In this document: piece after piece, positions 43,446-54,473 of the stretch
Numbering within the stretch: the first letter of the stretch is position 1
How the letters are laid out: every line of letters starts with the position of its first letter
Assembly: GCA_002786065.1 (NCBI GenBank)
Contig: NHNY01000026.1
Span: 186,001-250,000 of the forward strand
Origin: Microcyclospora pomicola
Taxonomy: Eukaryota > Ascomycota > Dothideomycetes > Capnodiales
Reading direction: 5' to 3'
Length of the DNA: 64,000 nt
The notes under the pieces: model-generated
Told to the model about the DNA's origin: nothing
Databases searched by the model: none
Seen by the model: only the letters and a program-made list of their open reading frames with translations
Translations under genes and position numbers: made by a program

Positions 43446-44637
43446 AAGGGTTAATGTCAGCACCAAATTTTCAGCATTTACGAAATCTGGCACCGAAGCT
43501 GTTCACATTTGGGCTACTACACATCAAACGCGGCCAGGGATATGCTCCGCGGTGTGGCATGGCCTGAGAGATCTAGATCTTCCATTTTCGGAATAAGGAA
43601 ACCAAAGGAAGTGATTGCGACATGGACAGACTTGGCCGCGTTCAGGAATCGTACAATTGGACACATCAAGATCAAGCGACGCCGCGCCTGGTGCTCCCTC
43701 GGAGGGACGGCTTTGAGCTTGACACATCCTTCCTGGGAAAACCGGGAACAGGGATCAAGATGCCCAGTCCGAGTCTGACCAGCAAAATTTTGCACCGCTA
43801 TATGAGCAGGCTGCGGGGCTCGAACCGGTATCATTTCAAAGCATGTCTTCGCACTGTCTGAAGATCTATATTGTCACCATGCAGACTCGAAAAGTTCACA
43901 ACAAACTTCCATAGGCGCGGACAATCGGGCGGCCAGCCCAACCGCTAAATCCTCGCATGACGCCGTTCTGCAAGAAAGAAGCAGGACAACGACCACCGTG
44001 GAAAGACCTCGCGTGTCTTTCTCTCTTTGCAACAATCAAACTATGGTTTTCCTGCCTCACCCGATGATGCAAGATGCTTGCAGACGCGTATCGACACGAC
44101 TCCCATTATAGCGAGCATAGAGTAGAGATACCGAATCGGAAATATGTATCGCAGGGTACTACATATCTCTGACTGTTCTCCACCAAATCCATCCTCAATA
44201 CTGGATGGAGAATTCGAGGGTCAAGTGCCTGGCTTTATCACTACGCGTCTGCACACAGCACATAACCGCGAGTGTGCATATACTTCTATTCGCATGCATC
44301 TGCGCAGGAAGACATAAGAGCATCAAATTCCGCATGCTGCACTGCACTCCTCCGCTACAGCCGATCATGAGAGCGTCGTGATGTACAACAAGTGTAAGCT
44401 GACCTGCCTTTATACACATGCGTCGTTACATTATCAGCGTCAAAAAGATTAAATTTAGGATGCTCTTGTCATCCCATGCTTCGCAATGGTGAGAAGACGA
44501 ATTTATCATACAGGAAACCGAAAGAGGAACACACGACAAGACGAGATGTAAGCAGACGAGAAGTAATGCGTTATAACTTTCGTACATCGTCATTTCTGCC
44601 GTTTAACCATTCAGCCCATCACAACCCATACACCTGA
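43446..44637. other. Convergent intergenic region, PEX7 / NCS1
   Basis: About 1.2 kb. A GGTTCGAGCC-like B box occurs on the minus strand near 43815, but the stems around it do not pair into a tRNA. No protein-coding frame is convincing, and no repeat was seen. Confidence 0.4.
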
Positions 44638-45820
44638 CTATACAAGCCCGTCGTAAAGTGATAGTGCTGAGACAATGGTCTCGTCGCGTTTGCTGCCCTC
44701 CTGTAGATAACCAATGTCAGCGAATGTTCTCTTCGAGTAATATCTTCTCTGCCCCTGTGCATGGTTACTCACTTTGAACTCCGCCATATCCAGACTACCA
44801 TTTTCATCCTTGTCCATCATGCGGAAGATCTTCTTGACCCGCTTCTCCGGCGTGTCTTCATCGTCGGGCAACTTCACCATGCTTCCGACCATCTTGTATA
44901 TTGCTTCGACGATGGACAACATCTCGTCGTAGCTGATCTTACCATCACCATCGATATCATACAGCTGAAACGCCCAGTCGAGCTTGTCCTCCATCTTCCC
45001 TCGTGATGTGACCGACAACGCGCAGATGAACTCTTTGAAATCGATGCTCCCGCTCTTGTCGGCGTCGAAGACGTTGAAGACATAGTCGGCGAAGCTGGAA
45101 GGATCACCAAAGGGAAAGAATTGTTTGTAAATCTTTTGGAATTCAGGTTTGGTGAGGGTGCCGCTGGGACAGTCCTTCAAGAAGCCTGGCGTTGATCGAC
45201 GATCAGCACGTAATCCAATCTCAGCAACATATTTCGGTCCTCACCTTTATACCATTGTTGCAACTCTTTCTTATCGAAATGTGTGGCCTTTTGCAATTCA
45301 ACGAGTTCCTGTTGCGACAGCTTGCTCTGACTGGGATAGATCGTTAGCGCGTGATCGGAAGTTTCGAGATGTGCTATCCCCGTGGACTTGGTGACTTGGT
45401 GTTGGAAGTCTCGCATGGCCATTCGTAGTGCGCATTCTTGCTTGGACTTGAACTCGGGGTACTCGATAGAATCATGAGATGGGATGCGGAATGGTCGCGG
45501 ACGAGCGTGGTTGTACGGACGCGCAACATATGCGAATTGCAGTCCTTCCGTGGGCAGTGGCATGTGAGGTGAAAGGTGTGGGAAGTCTTCTTCGGCGTGC
45601 GCATGCAATCCATCCAGTGTATAGACGTTGTCCATCTTCCGCGTCTTCCGACTTGACGCGCACATGTTGTTGCTTGCTTATTCCGATAGCAAAGGAGGAC
45701 GCCGTCGTGAAAAGCGCCGACATTCATTTTGCTCGCCAGGGATCAATCGTGATAGCCTGATATACTCGTGTTGTTTGCTGCGGGATCCAAGAAGGGACGC
45801 ACCACGTACCTTTTGCCCAT
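44638..45820 (-). CDS. NCS1: Neuronal calcium sensor 1 / frequenin homologue
   Basis: Four exons (45810-45820, 45245-45330, 44773-45185, 44638-44700) join in phase to 190 residues, exactly the family length. NCS-1/Frq1 is a myristoylated EF-hand protein that activates phosphatidylinositol 4-kinase (Pik1) at the Golgi and affects calcium responses. The 11-base first exon encodes MGKS, and splicing yields the canonical [16 protein letters not shown] with the myristoylation glycine. EF-hand loops: [24 protein letters not shown] and [12 protein letters not shown]; the first hand ([11 protein letters not shown]) is the usual degenerate one. Intron 1 is 479 bases, by far the longest in this window, and holds an in-frame ATG extension of exon 2 (to 45665), so a second start is possible. 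Head to head with COG6. Confidence 0.94.
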
Positions 45821-46465
45821 GATGGGCGATTCGCTGTACTGTGCTACTGTCGGCACAGGTGGTGTTGTACAAGTAGGCCGGACGAGGATGACCTGGGATC
45901 GCTCTCCTCTTCTCCAAGCACCGGTAGGTCAGACCGCGGTCGAAAGTGGGAACTGGTAGGGATGTTTGCTGGCGGGGGAAGCTGGGAGAGTTCGAGCACG
46001 AGGTGGCAGCAGTGAGGCTTTACGATGAGCGAAACGTCTCAAGTATATAATGACCAATGTTGAAGGCGAGTTGTGATTCCTGCTCAGTCGTGTGTCGGTA
46101 TGTTGAGTGAGGATGGAGTTGTTGAAGTATAAGCACATTGATTACTGCGCTCCGAGTTGTTGCCCACCATGACCGAGCTGGCCCCCCACCGGATTGGGGC
46201 GCAGCAAACGCTTGTGGCGTCAACCTGAAACTGTCAAACAAGGCTCGGCAGCGCCCGACGACCTCACTCCGATCGCCCATGATTGGGATATTCGAGAGGA
46301 GATATTGTTCAACAGAGGTTACATCTTGAGGGGCTCCGCTGGACCACTCGATCGAGAGTTCCTGATTTACCGGTTTCTTCAGAAGGCGATTGCAGGTCTG
46401 GTGGTGGTGATTACAACTTGCTAGACTTCTTCAACTTCGACTTGAACACGTGACAAGTCCTGGCA
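45821..46465. promoter_or_regulatory. Divergent promoter region, NCS1 / COG6
   Basis: About 645 bases between divergent ATGs. An inverted CCAAT box (GGATTGGGG) lies at about 46191-46199. No other element, ORF or repeat recognised. Confidence 0.45.
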
Positions 46466-48589
46466 ATGGCATTGTCTTACTTTCAAGAGCGCATCTCCTC
46501 GCCGATATCGACCAATGGAGCGCACGCAGTTCTATCGCCTACATCTCCAAGCACTCCAACACTTCCTCGCGCCAATGCTCTCCAAAACAGAATCACCACC
46601 GTCCTGTCCGCCTCTTACGCGGATCTGGACATTCGTGATACCCTAGCCATTTTGGATGAACGTGGCGTGTCCAACTCGGCCGAGACCCGTCGGAACCTTC
46701 GTTTGGATGTCCAGCAGGAACTCATCGAGTGCAATGGCGAGATTGTGCAAGATTTTGCCAAAGTTGCCGAACAGCTGAAACGAATCCGCACGGCGATCAA
46801 CAGTCTCAACGACAGTTGTGTCGAAATCCGCAAACATGTCACAGCCGCCAATCGTGGGACTGGATCAATGCTGGAGGAAGCGAAGGTCGCTCTGTCAGAG
46901 AAGCAGAAAGTTGAGACGAAACAGCAAATCCTTGACGCCTTCAAGACGCATTTTATCATCTCCGATGCGGATCTTACCAGTCTGACCGCCACTTCCGAGC
47001 CTGTCAATGACGACTTCTTCCGTGTATTGACCCGCGTCAAGAAGATCCATCAAGACAGTCAGGTGTTGCTGGGGTCGGAGAACCAGCGACTAGGCTTGGA
47101 GATTCTAGAACAAAGCTCCCGCCACCTGAATGCCGCCTTTCAAAAGCTGTATCGCTGGATCCAACGAGAATTCAAGTCTCTTGACCTGGAAAATCCACAG
47201 ATCAGCGCAGCCATCCGTCGGGCGTTGCGTGTTCTTGCCGAACGACCTACCATCTTCCAGAACTGCCTTGACTACTTCGCTGAAGCTCGCGAAAACATTC
47301 TCTCCAACAATTTCTACGCCGCACTCACTGGCGTACCGCACGATCGAGGTCATCCAATCATGGGCAAAGCAATCGAGCTCTCTGCGCACGACCCTCTGCG
47401 GTACGTCAGTGACATGCTCGCGTGGGCTCATTCCGCAACCGTCTCCGAACGTGAAGCTCTCGAAGTACTGTTCATATCGGAAGGTGACGAGATTGCGAAG
47501 AACATCCAAGCAGGGATAGAAAGCGAACCATGGTCTCGTGCTGGCGAAGAAGATGTCCCTCCTTTTGATGGACGGAAAGCACTCAGTCAGCTCGTTGATC
47601 GAGATTTAGCGGGTGTCATTCGACAGCTCAAGCAGCGCACGGAGCAAGTCATTCAGAGCCACCAAGATGCTACATTGGCCTACAAAGTCTCCAATCTCGT
47701 GACTTTCTACAGCCACATCTTCACGACCTTGCTGACAAGAGATTCTGCTATCCTCGAAACACTTCAACCTATCGCCGACTCTGCCATGCGGACTTTCCGC
47801 TCCATCATGCGCGACCATGTTGCCAATCTGCAGGCGGAGTTGGTCATATCCTCCTCCGATCTCTCGCCCCCCGACTTCTTGGTTGAAGGTCTTGAGACAC
47901 TGCAAGTCCTGATGAAGAGCTATGATACCTCTGCAATCCATCAAGACCGCACACAACGTGTTGCAGGCTTCGAGCCGATCTTGCATGAAGCTCTGGACCC
48001 CTTTCTTGCCGGCTGCGAGAACATCACCAAACGCCTGCGTACTCCCAACAACCACATCTTCGCGCTGAACTGCCTACTCGCCACGCACGATGTTTTGAGG
48101 CAATATGCCTTTGCCGACCGCACCGAGGACATGCAGCCACGCCGCGCCACGCATGAAGCAGCACTAACCGACGCAATGCGGACGTGGTTCCTACACGAAT
48201 CTGGCATGGACGCATTAGTCGACCACATCACCGTCCCCGAAGACCTGAATTCCTCCTACGCCGACCCGGCCCGCCTTGCCTCCATCGCCCAGACGCTCGA
48301 CGCCTTCCTCCCCACCGCGACGGAGGAGGCGCGCGCGTTCCTCGGCCAGCTGACCGACCGCGCACTCGCGCGCGACATCATCGACAATGCGGCGGAGCGC
48401 TTCTGCGATGACTTTGAGGAGATCGAGCGTTTGATCCGCGGCGCTGACGAGGCACGAAGCGGGCTGGGCGTGCGGGTCAATGGTGATGAGCAGAGGAAAG
48501 CAAGCGGTGGGGATGCGCTGGACGAGGGCTTGATGTTGCGAGATGTGTTCCCGCGCACCGGCGATGAGATCCGCGTGCTGCTCAGCTAG
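46466..48589 (+). CDS. COG6: Conserved oligomeric Golgi complex subunit 6
   Basis: A single exon of 707 residues. COG6 is part of lobe B of the COG tether, which returns Golgi enzymes in retrograde vesicles. Signs: an N-terminal Ser/Pro-rich stretch; the COG6 core start (NRITTVLSASYADLDIRDTL, ALAILDERGVSNSAETRR-type text); a predicted coiled coil (QDFAKVAEQLKRIRTAINSL); and the strongly conserved ALRVLAERPTIFQNCLDYF block with PHDRGHPIMGKAIELSAHDP further on. The protein is helical throughout with no membrane segment. The C-terminus ends near DVFPRTGDEIRVLLS. Length fits fungal COG6. With VPS74 and RFT1 it makes three secretory-pathway genes within 13 kb. Confidence 0.92.
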   Translation: MALSYFQERISSPISTNGAHAVLSPTSPSTPTLPRANALQNRITTVLSASYADLDIRDTLAILDERGVSNSAETRRNLRLDVQQELIECNGEIVQDFAKVAEQLKRIRTAINSLNDSCVEIRKHVTAANRGTGSMLEEAKVALSEKQKVETKQQILDAFKTHFIISDADLTSLTATSEPVNDDFFRVLTRVKKIHQDSQVLLGSENQRLGLEILEQSSRHLNAAFQKLYRWIQREFKSLDLENPQISAAIRRALRVLAERPTIFQNCLDYFAEARENILSNNFYAALTGVPHDRGHPIMGKAIELSAHDPLRYVSDMLAWAHSATVSEREALEVLFISEGDEIAKNIQAGIESEPWSRAGEEDVPPFDGRKALSQLVDRDLAGVIRQLKQRTEQVIQSHQDATLAYKVSNLVTFYSHIFTTLLTRDSAILETLQPIADSAMRTFRSIMRDHVANLQAELVISSSDLSPPDFLVEGLETLQVLMKSYDTSAIHQDRTQRVAGFEPILHEALDPFLAGCENITKRLRTPNNHIFALNCLLATHDVLRQYAFADRTEDMQPRRATHEAALTDAMRTWFLHESGMDALVDHITVPEDLNSSYADPARLASIAQTLDAFLPTATEEARAFLGQLTDRALARDIIDNAAERFCDDFEEIERLIRGADEARSGLGVRVNGDEQRKASGGDALDEGLMLRDVFPRTGDEIRVLLS

Positions 48590-49455
48590 ATTGGAGAAGA
48601 AAGCAGAGCTGTAGATCATCTTATACTAGCCTAATCATGGCTTCATTGAGTATATGCACCCTTGCAAGCTAGCCATCCATCCCCTTCATCATCCTGTTCT
48701 CCACATTATCGCCTCGAGTTCTACGGTGGAGCCTGTTGAATCTCCCACACTCTCGCCTCCAGAATTACCCATGCGACTCACCGCGAGTCGCACAACGCCC
48801 GCTCCCGGATCTTGACCTCTCATGCTACAGCATACGGTATTTCCCTTCCCCGATATTCATCGAATAATCAATCATTGTCTCCTACATTTCCTACTATCTC
48901 CATCCCACAGAACTACCATGCCTCTCAGCGAACCTATCGAGGACTCCCCAAGCTGAAGCCGAATTTCTCTGCTGGTAAAATGATATTAGTAGAAAATTCG
49001 AAACCCGGAATTCCACAGCCATTGTACCGGAAATCGTACAACTCGACCGCTCTCCAACGAGCGAGGGAGGGAATTTCATCTCCAATCGCTATTAATCGTG
49101 GACTCACTCTCCTCGTCCAACGTCTGAGACGTTTCCCGCTAAGGAGATGAAGGACTGTGATGCAGCGGTCTACGATGCATTGGCGAGTACCTGCCTGGTT
49201 ATGTACTTATGCAGATGGGTGATAGATGCCGTGGATATGGGAGGGAATGAGTCGCGAGGTGTAGGGCATCGCATACATGTACTGGCCCATATGTGGTATT
49301 TTGCAGAGCACCGAAATGATCTTTCGGTCACTGATCTCCTCTTCATCATCGCTTTTCCTTCAGGTACATGTCTCTATTTCGTCTTCGACAGTATATTCGT
49401 TGATGTCATATATATGTAGATATCAGTATACCTCACCCATCTCAAGACAGGAACA
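48590..49455. other. Convergent 3' region, COG6 / kelch gene
   Basis: About 870 bases. Short frames only; no motif, repeat or RNA gene found. Confidence 0.4.
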
Positions 49456-50857
49456 TCACTCCAATCGCACCATCCATCCATCGCCCTCCCTCTCGCCCTT
49501 CGCGTTAACGCCACCCCACAGCACGATCCCCTTGCCGTCCGCCATGACGTCCGCAGCCGCGAACCCCCTCGGGCCCGGATGGACTTTCCCCTCCTGCGCG
49601 AAACTCAAGTCCGCCTCGCTGGGCGCCAGCACTTCCACTTCGGCCCAGCTATGGCTGCCGCTCTCGAGGCCGAGCGCGCTGCGGATCGTGTCTTTGATGC
49701 GAGCGGGCTGGATGGCGGCGCTGAGCGTGCTGCGCGTCGGAATGTGCGAGGTGCTGGGCGCTTCCGGGTGGGCGCTGGGGAGCTGGTATGTCCAGAGGTC
49801 GGAGTGGTAAGGGGTCGTGGCGGCGGGGGGAGGTGGAGTTTCTGCTGATGCGGCGGGGGTGTGCGAGGGTGGTGGCGCAGCGCCGAAGAGGTAGAGGAGG
49901 TATAGGCGTCCGTGGCCGGTCTTGAGAGGGAGGAGTTCCGCGCCAGTGCGTGGGGCCGGGCCAGGGGTGAGTGGGTTGGTTGGAAACGGGACGGTGTTCC
50001 ATTCGTGTGTGCCCTCGAGCGGTGCGATGACGGGGAGGAAATGGATATCGCTGCTGAGAGCGTTCGGTGAGGAAACGAGATACAGCACGCCGTCACATAG
50101 CGCCACACTCGAGCTGTGCACTGGCGCTGCAGGTGCGGACGTCCAGAGTTTCGTCGCGAGCGTGAACGTCCACACCTCCTGCAGCGGCGCCTCAGCTCCA
50201 TCCAACCCGCCGTATAGCACGAGCGTGTCACGGTATGCGAAGAGTTTCCCCTGACTGCGCGGCACCGGCGCTTCAGTCGGGTTAGCCGGCAAGAAAGCCT
50301 CCCACGTCGAAGTCTTCGTATCGAACAGCCAGAGCGTCGGCGTCTCATCCACCAGCTGGCCGTCCTCGCTCACGCCACCAAACACCGCAATCGACGACCC
50401 GACCGCACACGCCGCATGCTTCGTCCGCGCCGCCGGGGCCGCACCACCCTCACTACCAGCAATTCCCGGAATGACCGAATACTGCGGCTCCGGCTGCTCC
50501 CCGGACGTCAGCGTGATCGCATGCAGGTCGTTACTGCTCAGCTTCTCCGTCGCCGTCGTCCCGCCGAAGATATACGCTTTGTTCTCGACGATGGTCAATG
50601 TGTGCCCGGTCCGGGTTAACGACATCCTGGTCTTGCTGTCAGCTAACATGAACCTCCGCTTGACCGACCCAATCCACCGCAGTCTCCAAGAACGAGGGGA
50701 CTTACCGCGTGGAATCATCCGACGACGTCGCGATCTGCGACATGTGCGCCTTGAGCGGCATCGTCGGGCGGGTCAGCATGTACGCGCCGATACCGAGATA
50801 TGCGGTGCTGGAGATGACCTCCTCGGCGACGACGGCGCCGGCGGCGATTTCGGCCAT
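49456..50857 (-). CDS. Kelch-repeat beta-propeller protein
   Basis: Two exons (50706-50857 and 49456-50635; intron 70 bases) join in phase to 443 residues. About five or six kelch blades are visible, with GG doublets: NKAYIFGGTT, SSIAVFGGVSEDGQ, DTLVLYGGLDGAEA, CDGVLYLVSSPN, RLYLLYLFGAAPPP and KGIVLWGGVNAKGE, spaced about 50-60 residues with W/F strands (LWLFDTKTSTWEAF, VWTFTLATKLWTS). Proline/Ala-rich insertions lie late in the propeller. Exon 1 encodes a 50-residue leader with a mildly hydrophobic stretch (AYLGIGAYMLTRPTMPL) and joins as DDSTRKTRMSLTRTGHT. Kelch propellers act as binding platforms; there is no second domain to tell the partner. Resembles uncharacterised fungal kelch proteins. 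Confidence 0.82.
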
Positions 50858-51685
50858 GGCGGTAGTAGAGTTGGACTGTGAAGGGTGTAGGGGATGTGGG
50901 TATGTGAATCTGAGTGGCGTTCTTTTCCGTGATTGTTTTGCAAGATATTAAGTCTTCTGATCCCTTGATTCGTTGGTCGGTGGCGAGGTTTATCTACCTG
51001 CTCTTATCGAACGAGGTATATGTGTCCGATGAGGCGCTGGATCATTCATCTGGTGTATGTCTCAGAGAACTGGAGCAACGATGTCATTGTTGCTTGTTCA
51101 ACGTCCGACGTATGTCGTTCACGTTGACACCTCAGGCTGCTATAGAACTACTATTCTACATCGACCTCCTGTAAAGCTTTGGAGGCGTACATGTATACTT
51201 ATTAGCAGTTAGAATCAGACCAAGACCAATCTTCATTGCTTGTTAAGAAGACTGCGTACATCATCCTCGAATCCAATCCCCTCAATCTACAGTCTTCCAA
51301 GCCTACAACCTGACGGACGAGAGTCAACGTAAGTGGATAGACCGCCTAATAACATTTATAATGTGGTGTTCCCGCACAACTCGACAGGATGTACCGATGC
51401 CTTGATGTACCTACCTTACCTTGCCTCATGCCGTCCAGTGAGTACTAGGAATCTGACGGAATCATATGAACGTCTATACTCACCAGGTAGTCATCCAGGA
51501 TTGTTTGCCCACGCTCTCAATTTCGCTCAAGGCTAAGGTACTGTAAGGTATGTAGCTTGGAATATACTGTATTCACGTTTACATAAGGGAGCATGGGTAT
51601 CATAAAAACACGCCAACACGCTTTTCGACGATTCCACTCGTCCATCACACACTCTCCAAACCAGCTTAGATATCTCTGCGAACGC
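50858..51685. other. Intergenic, kelch gene upstream / CSN12 downstream
   Basis: About 830 bases between tandem minus-strand genes. No coding-like frame, repeat or RNA gene found; must include the kelch promoter. Confidence 0.4.
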
Positions 51686-53317
51686 TCACCCAAACGCACC
51701 CACAGGTCTTGCACCACTTAGATCCACGACCGATCCGGGCCCTAACCCACCCATCCCCATCCCCATACCCATTCCCCCCGGCGTGGGCGCCTGCTGCCTC
51801 TTCCACCCCGGCACCACCTCATCGACGTCCACGGCATCAACCCCCAGCACCCTCCACGGCTGCGGGAACCCCGCGGCGAGGATATTGCCGCCCTGCGTCA
51901 GCGCGCCCTTAATGGCGAATTTCCCGCGGTCATGCGCGATGAAGCCGCTTAGCAGGCCCTGGTCGATGAGCGAGGAGAGTTTCGACTCGATGGCCGTGAC
52001 GTCCGGGAGGGTGTAGTCTTCGTCGCTGTAGTAGACGTCGACGAACTCGGGGTCGGTGTAGTCGCTTTGTTCGGGGGCTAGGAAGGCGCGGCGACGGGCT
52101 TCGAAGTATGTGAATGCGGCCACGAGATCGGCGAGGTCGACTTGTGGCGCGACTCGACTGCCGGGCGCCGGCCGCGTGCCGTTCATGATCCAGATCTTGC
52201 GCACCAGCGAGCGCCAGACGAGGACTTCGCAGCGGTTGCGCAGCTGCAGAAGGATGCGGAAGTGGAGAAACCACGCGGCGTGCTCGCTTTCGAGATCGAG
52301 ATGCCTGGCGAAAGCCAGGAGGTCTCCTTTCCGGATGGCGAGACACAACGGCATGAAGCGCTCAGCCAGACCGTGAGCTTCGGGGCGTTGCAGCAGTGCC
52401 GCCGAAGGGAAGCGGCCGAGGATGATGTTGGACGCCACCAAGTGAGTGAGGATCCTCCTCCGCTGCCGTAAACACTGCTCAGCAGCCGGACACTCGTCAT
52501 ACGCGTACTGCAACGCCAGCTGCGCGCGGTAGAAGTGCGAGTTCTGAAACAGATACCGCCCTAGGTAATACAGATACGTGACGCGCTGACTCTTCGGATA
52601 CGCCGTGAACGGCGGCGAGTTCTGGTTCGCGACGCCCTCGAAGATCTGCTTTGCATTCCGCGTCTTCCGGCACTGGAAGAGAATCTTCAAGCACAAGTTA
52701 GCGAGAATGTAGATCCCCCGTTTCTTGCCCTCCGGCTTGCCTTCCGCCGTCAAGTACCCGCTCCGGTCGTTCGTGCAGGTCGTGAACGCTTTCCGCAGGA
52801 TGTTCGCCGCACGCTCAGGCAGCGTCTCGCGCGTGCCGTCGTCGCTCGTCTCGGTGATGTTCATGAGCTGCGGCTGCTTGTCCAGGCCAATCGCCAGCCG
52901 ACAGACGCACTGCGCGTTCGCCAGCACCACCGGCAGCATCAGAGACCCCAGCGCGTCGTGGCCCAGCGCGCTGTTGGCTTTCTTCTGCAGCTCGCTCAGC
53001 AGCCCGTACGTCTCGAGGTACCGCCCCGGCTCGGCGCTCACATCGCGCAGGTACGCGAGATACTCGACCATGAAGTTCGCAAAGGCCGTCCACGAGCCCT
53101 CTTCCGCCGCTTTCAAGGTCTCCGTCACCCGCTTGTCCAGCGCCTGCTCTTGTCCTTTGGGGTACACGCGCTGCAGCTCCGCGATCATCTGCTGGTACAG
53201 GTCGCGGAACGGCGGCTCGAGCTGGATGTACTTGCCGAGCTCGTCGGCGTTGCGCGCATTGACGAAGCCGTTGATGTACGCGAGGAACTGGCCGAGGACG
53301 GGCGTGGGTTGCGACAT
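51686..53317 (-). CDS. CSN12: PCI-domain protein, CSN12 homologue (COP9 signalosome / TREX-2 related)
   Basis: A single exon of 543 residues starting at MSQPTPVLGQFLAYINGFV; the frame is open slightly further upstream but only from GTG. Csn12 belongs to the PCI family that includes Thp1/PCID2; in yeast it associates with the COP9 signalosome and with Thp3 in mRNA elongation and splicing. Family features: helical repeats in the N-terminal half, KKRGIYILANLCLKILFQCR, SQRVTYLYYLGRYLFQNSHF, the PCI core with RFMPLCLAIRKGDLLAFARH and LRNRCEVLVWRSLVRKIW, and the closing winged-helix part IESKLSSLIDQGLLSGFIAH. The C-terminus carries a Gly/Met repeat (GGMGMGMGMGGLGPG), which is unusual and probably disordered. 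Confidence 0.9.
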   Translation of the reverse strand: MSQPTPVLGQFLAYINGFVNARNADELGKYIQLEPPFRDLYQQMIAELQRVYPKGQEQALDKRVTETLKAAEEGSWTAFANFMVEYLAYLRDVSAEPGRYLETYGLLSELQKKANSALGHDALGSLMLPVVLANAQCVCRLAIGLDKQPQLMNITETSDDGTRETLPERAANILRKAFTTCTNDRSGYLTAEGKPEGKKRGIYILANLCLKILFQCRKTRNAKQIFEGVANQNSPPFTAYPKSQRVTYLYYLGRYLFQNSHFYRAQLALQYAYDECPAAEQCLRQRRRILTHLVASNIILGRFPSAALLQRPEAHGLAERFMPLCLAIRKGDLLAFARHLDLESEHAAWFLHFRILLQLRNRCEVLVWRSLVRKIWIMNGTRPAPGSRVAPQVDLADLVAAFTYFEARRRAFLAPEQSDYTDPEFVDVYYSDEDYTLPDVTAIESKLSSLIDQGLLSGFIAHDRGKFAIKGALTQGGNILAAGFPQPWRVLGVDAVDVDEVVPGWKRQQAPTPGGMGMGMGMGGLGPGSVVDLSGARPVGAFG

Positions 53318-54473
53318 GATGGTGGTGGTGGAGTGTGGTGCTGCAAGTAGTCTGATCACCCAGACAGCTTCTTCGATGGCTCTATTGCTGCTTTCTTACA
53401 GCCTAGGACCGATCTTCGCGACGTTGCTCCCATTGATCGGTACATGCAAGAGTAAGGTACAGGGACATTATTTGAGTTCCGATCTCGAGACCATCCAAGC
53501 TCAATGCGATATGACGAACGAACGCGCACGGAGCGCGGGGACACGTGACGACCACTTTACGTTCGATTGATCGTCCATGATAATGACAAGGTACAGACTG
53601 CAGAGCATGAAGTAATCATCGATGTGCATTCATAGGCCTACGGAGACTGAGTCCGGTTCATGTATGTGTATGCGGTGTACTCATGGTACACCGGTAGGCA
53701 TGTGCTCTTCGAGTACATCCAAGGTTAACACCTGTCACTCCTCCTAAAGTATATTATCCATGGAGTGACTAGGAGCAAGTATATGTTTTCGAACTGATTT
53801 GACATTTGAGACTACGAACTGACTGACTGTATAGAACACCTTTGCAACCCACTTGAAGCAAAACACCCTCGAAGTAAGGTAGAGACAAAAGCATTATTCG
53901 CCTCACCATGTCCTCTCATGTTGTCGAGAAGAAAAGAGGAGAAGAAGAGAGATGAAGCAGAATCAGAAGAAGCGAATAGGCTTCAAGACGTCCGAGGCGT
54001 CGAGCACATCGAGATGGTTCTCCATCCATCCACTGTTCCTCTCCAATCTATCTTCACCACCCCGGTGTGCGCGCACGCAGAATGGTGCTAGGGTAAGAAA
54101 GCGCACAAAGTTTGTGAAAGATTTGGCTTAAGACATTACGTCGGGCTCACCGGGACCACGAACAACCACCATCATCAATCGAAAGGTGCAGTGTTGCGTC
54201 GTCATCGCCCAGGCGAGCAGAAAGAACAAGACCATCCAGGGTCGCTGCTCACTCGTCGTCGGCGAGGAGATTGAAAATTGAGTTGCGGGTGCGCTGTGCC
54301 GAGGTTGGTGGAGAAGTAGAAACGTGAATAGAGGTCGAGAAGAAAGCAAAAAAGCATCGACGTTGCCAACACGCCATGCCCATATGTGGTGTATCTTTCG
54401 TTGAGGGTAATCAACCGCGCACGTTAAAGGTCATCAAGCTGTCGAGAAGGAGGGTATGCAGCAAGCAAAGCTA
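53318..54473. other. Intergenic, CSN12 upstream / SH3-protein downstream
   Basis: About 1.15 kb between tandem minus-strand genes. No convincing frame, repeat or RNA gene; includes the CSN12 promoter and the 3' region of the SH3 gene. Confidence 0.4.

Noticed and set aside
43790-43860. tRNA gene on the minus strand (GGTTCGAGCC-like B box)
   Set aside because: The T-stem does not pair, and no A box or acceptor stem could be matched.
53318-53359. N-terminal extension of CSN12
   Set aside because: Starts with GTG; MSQPTPVLGQF at 53317 is the first ATG and fits the family.
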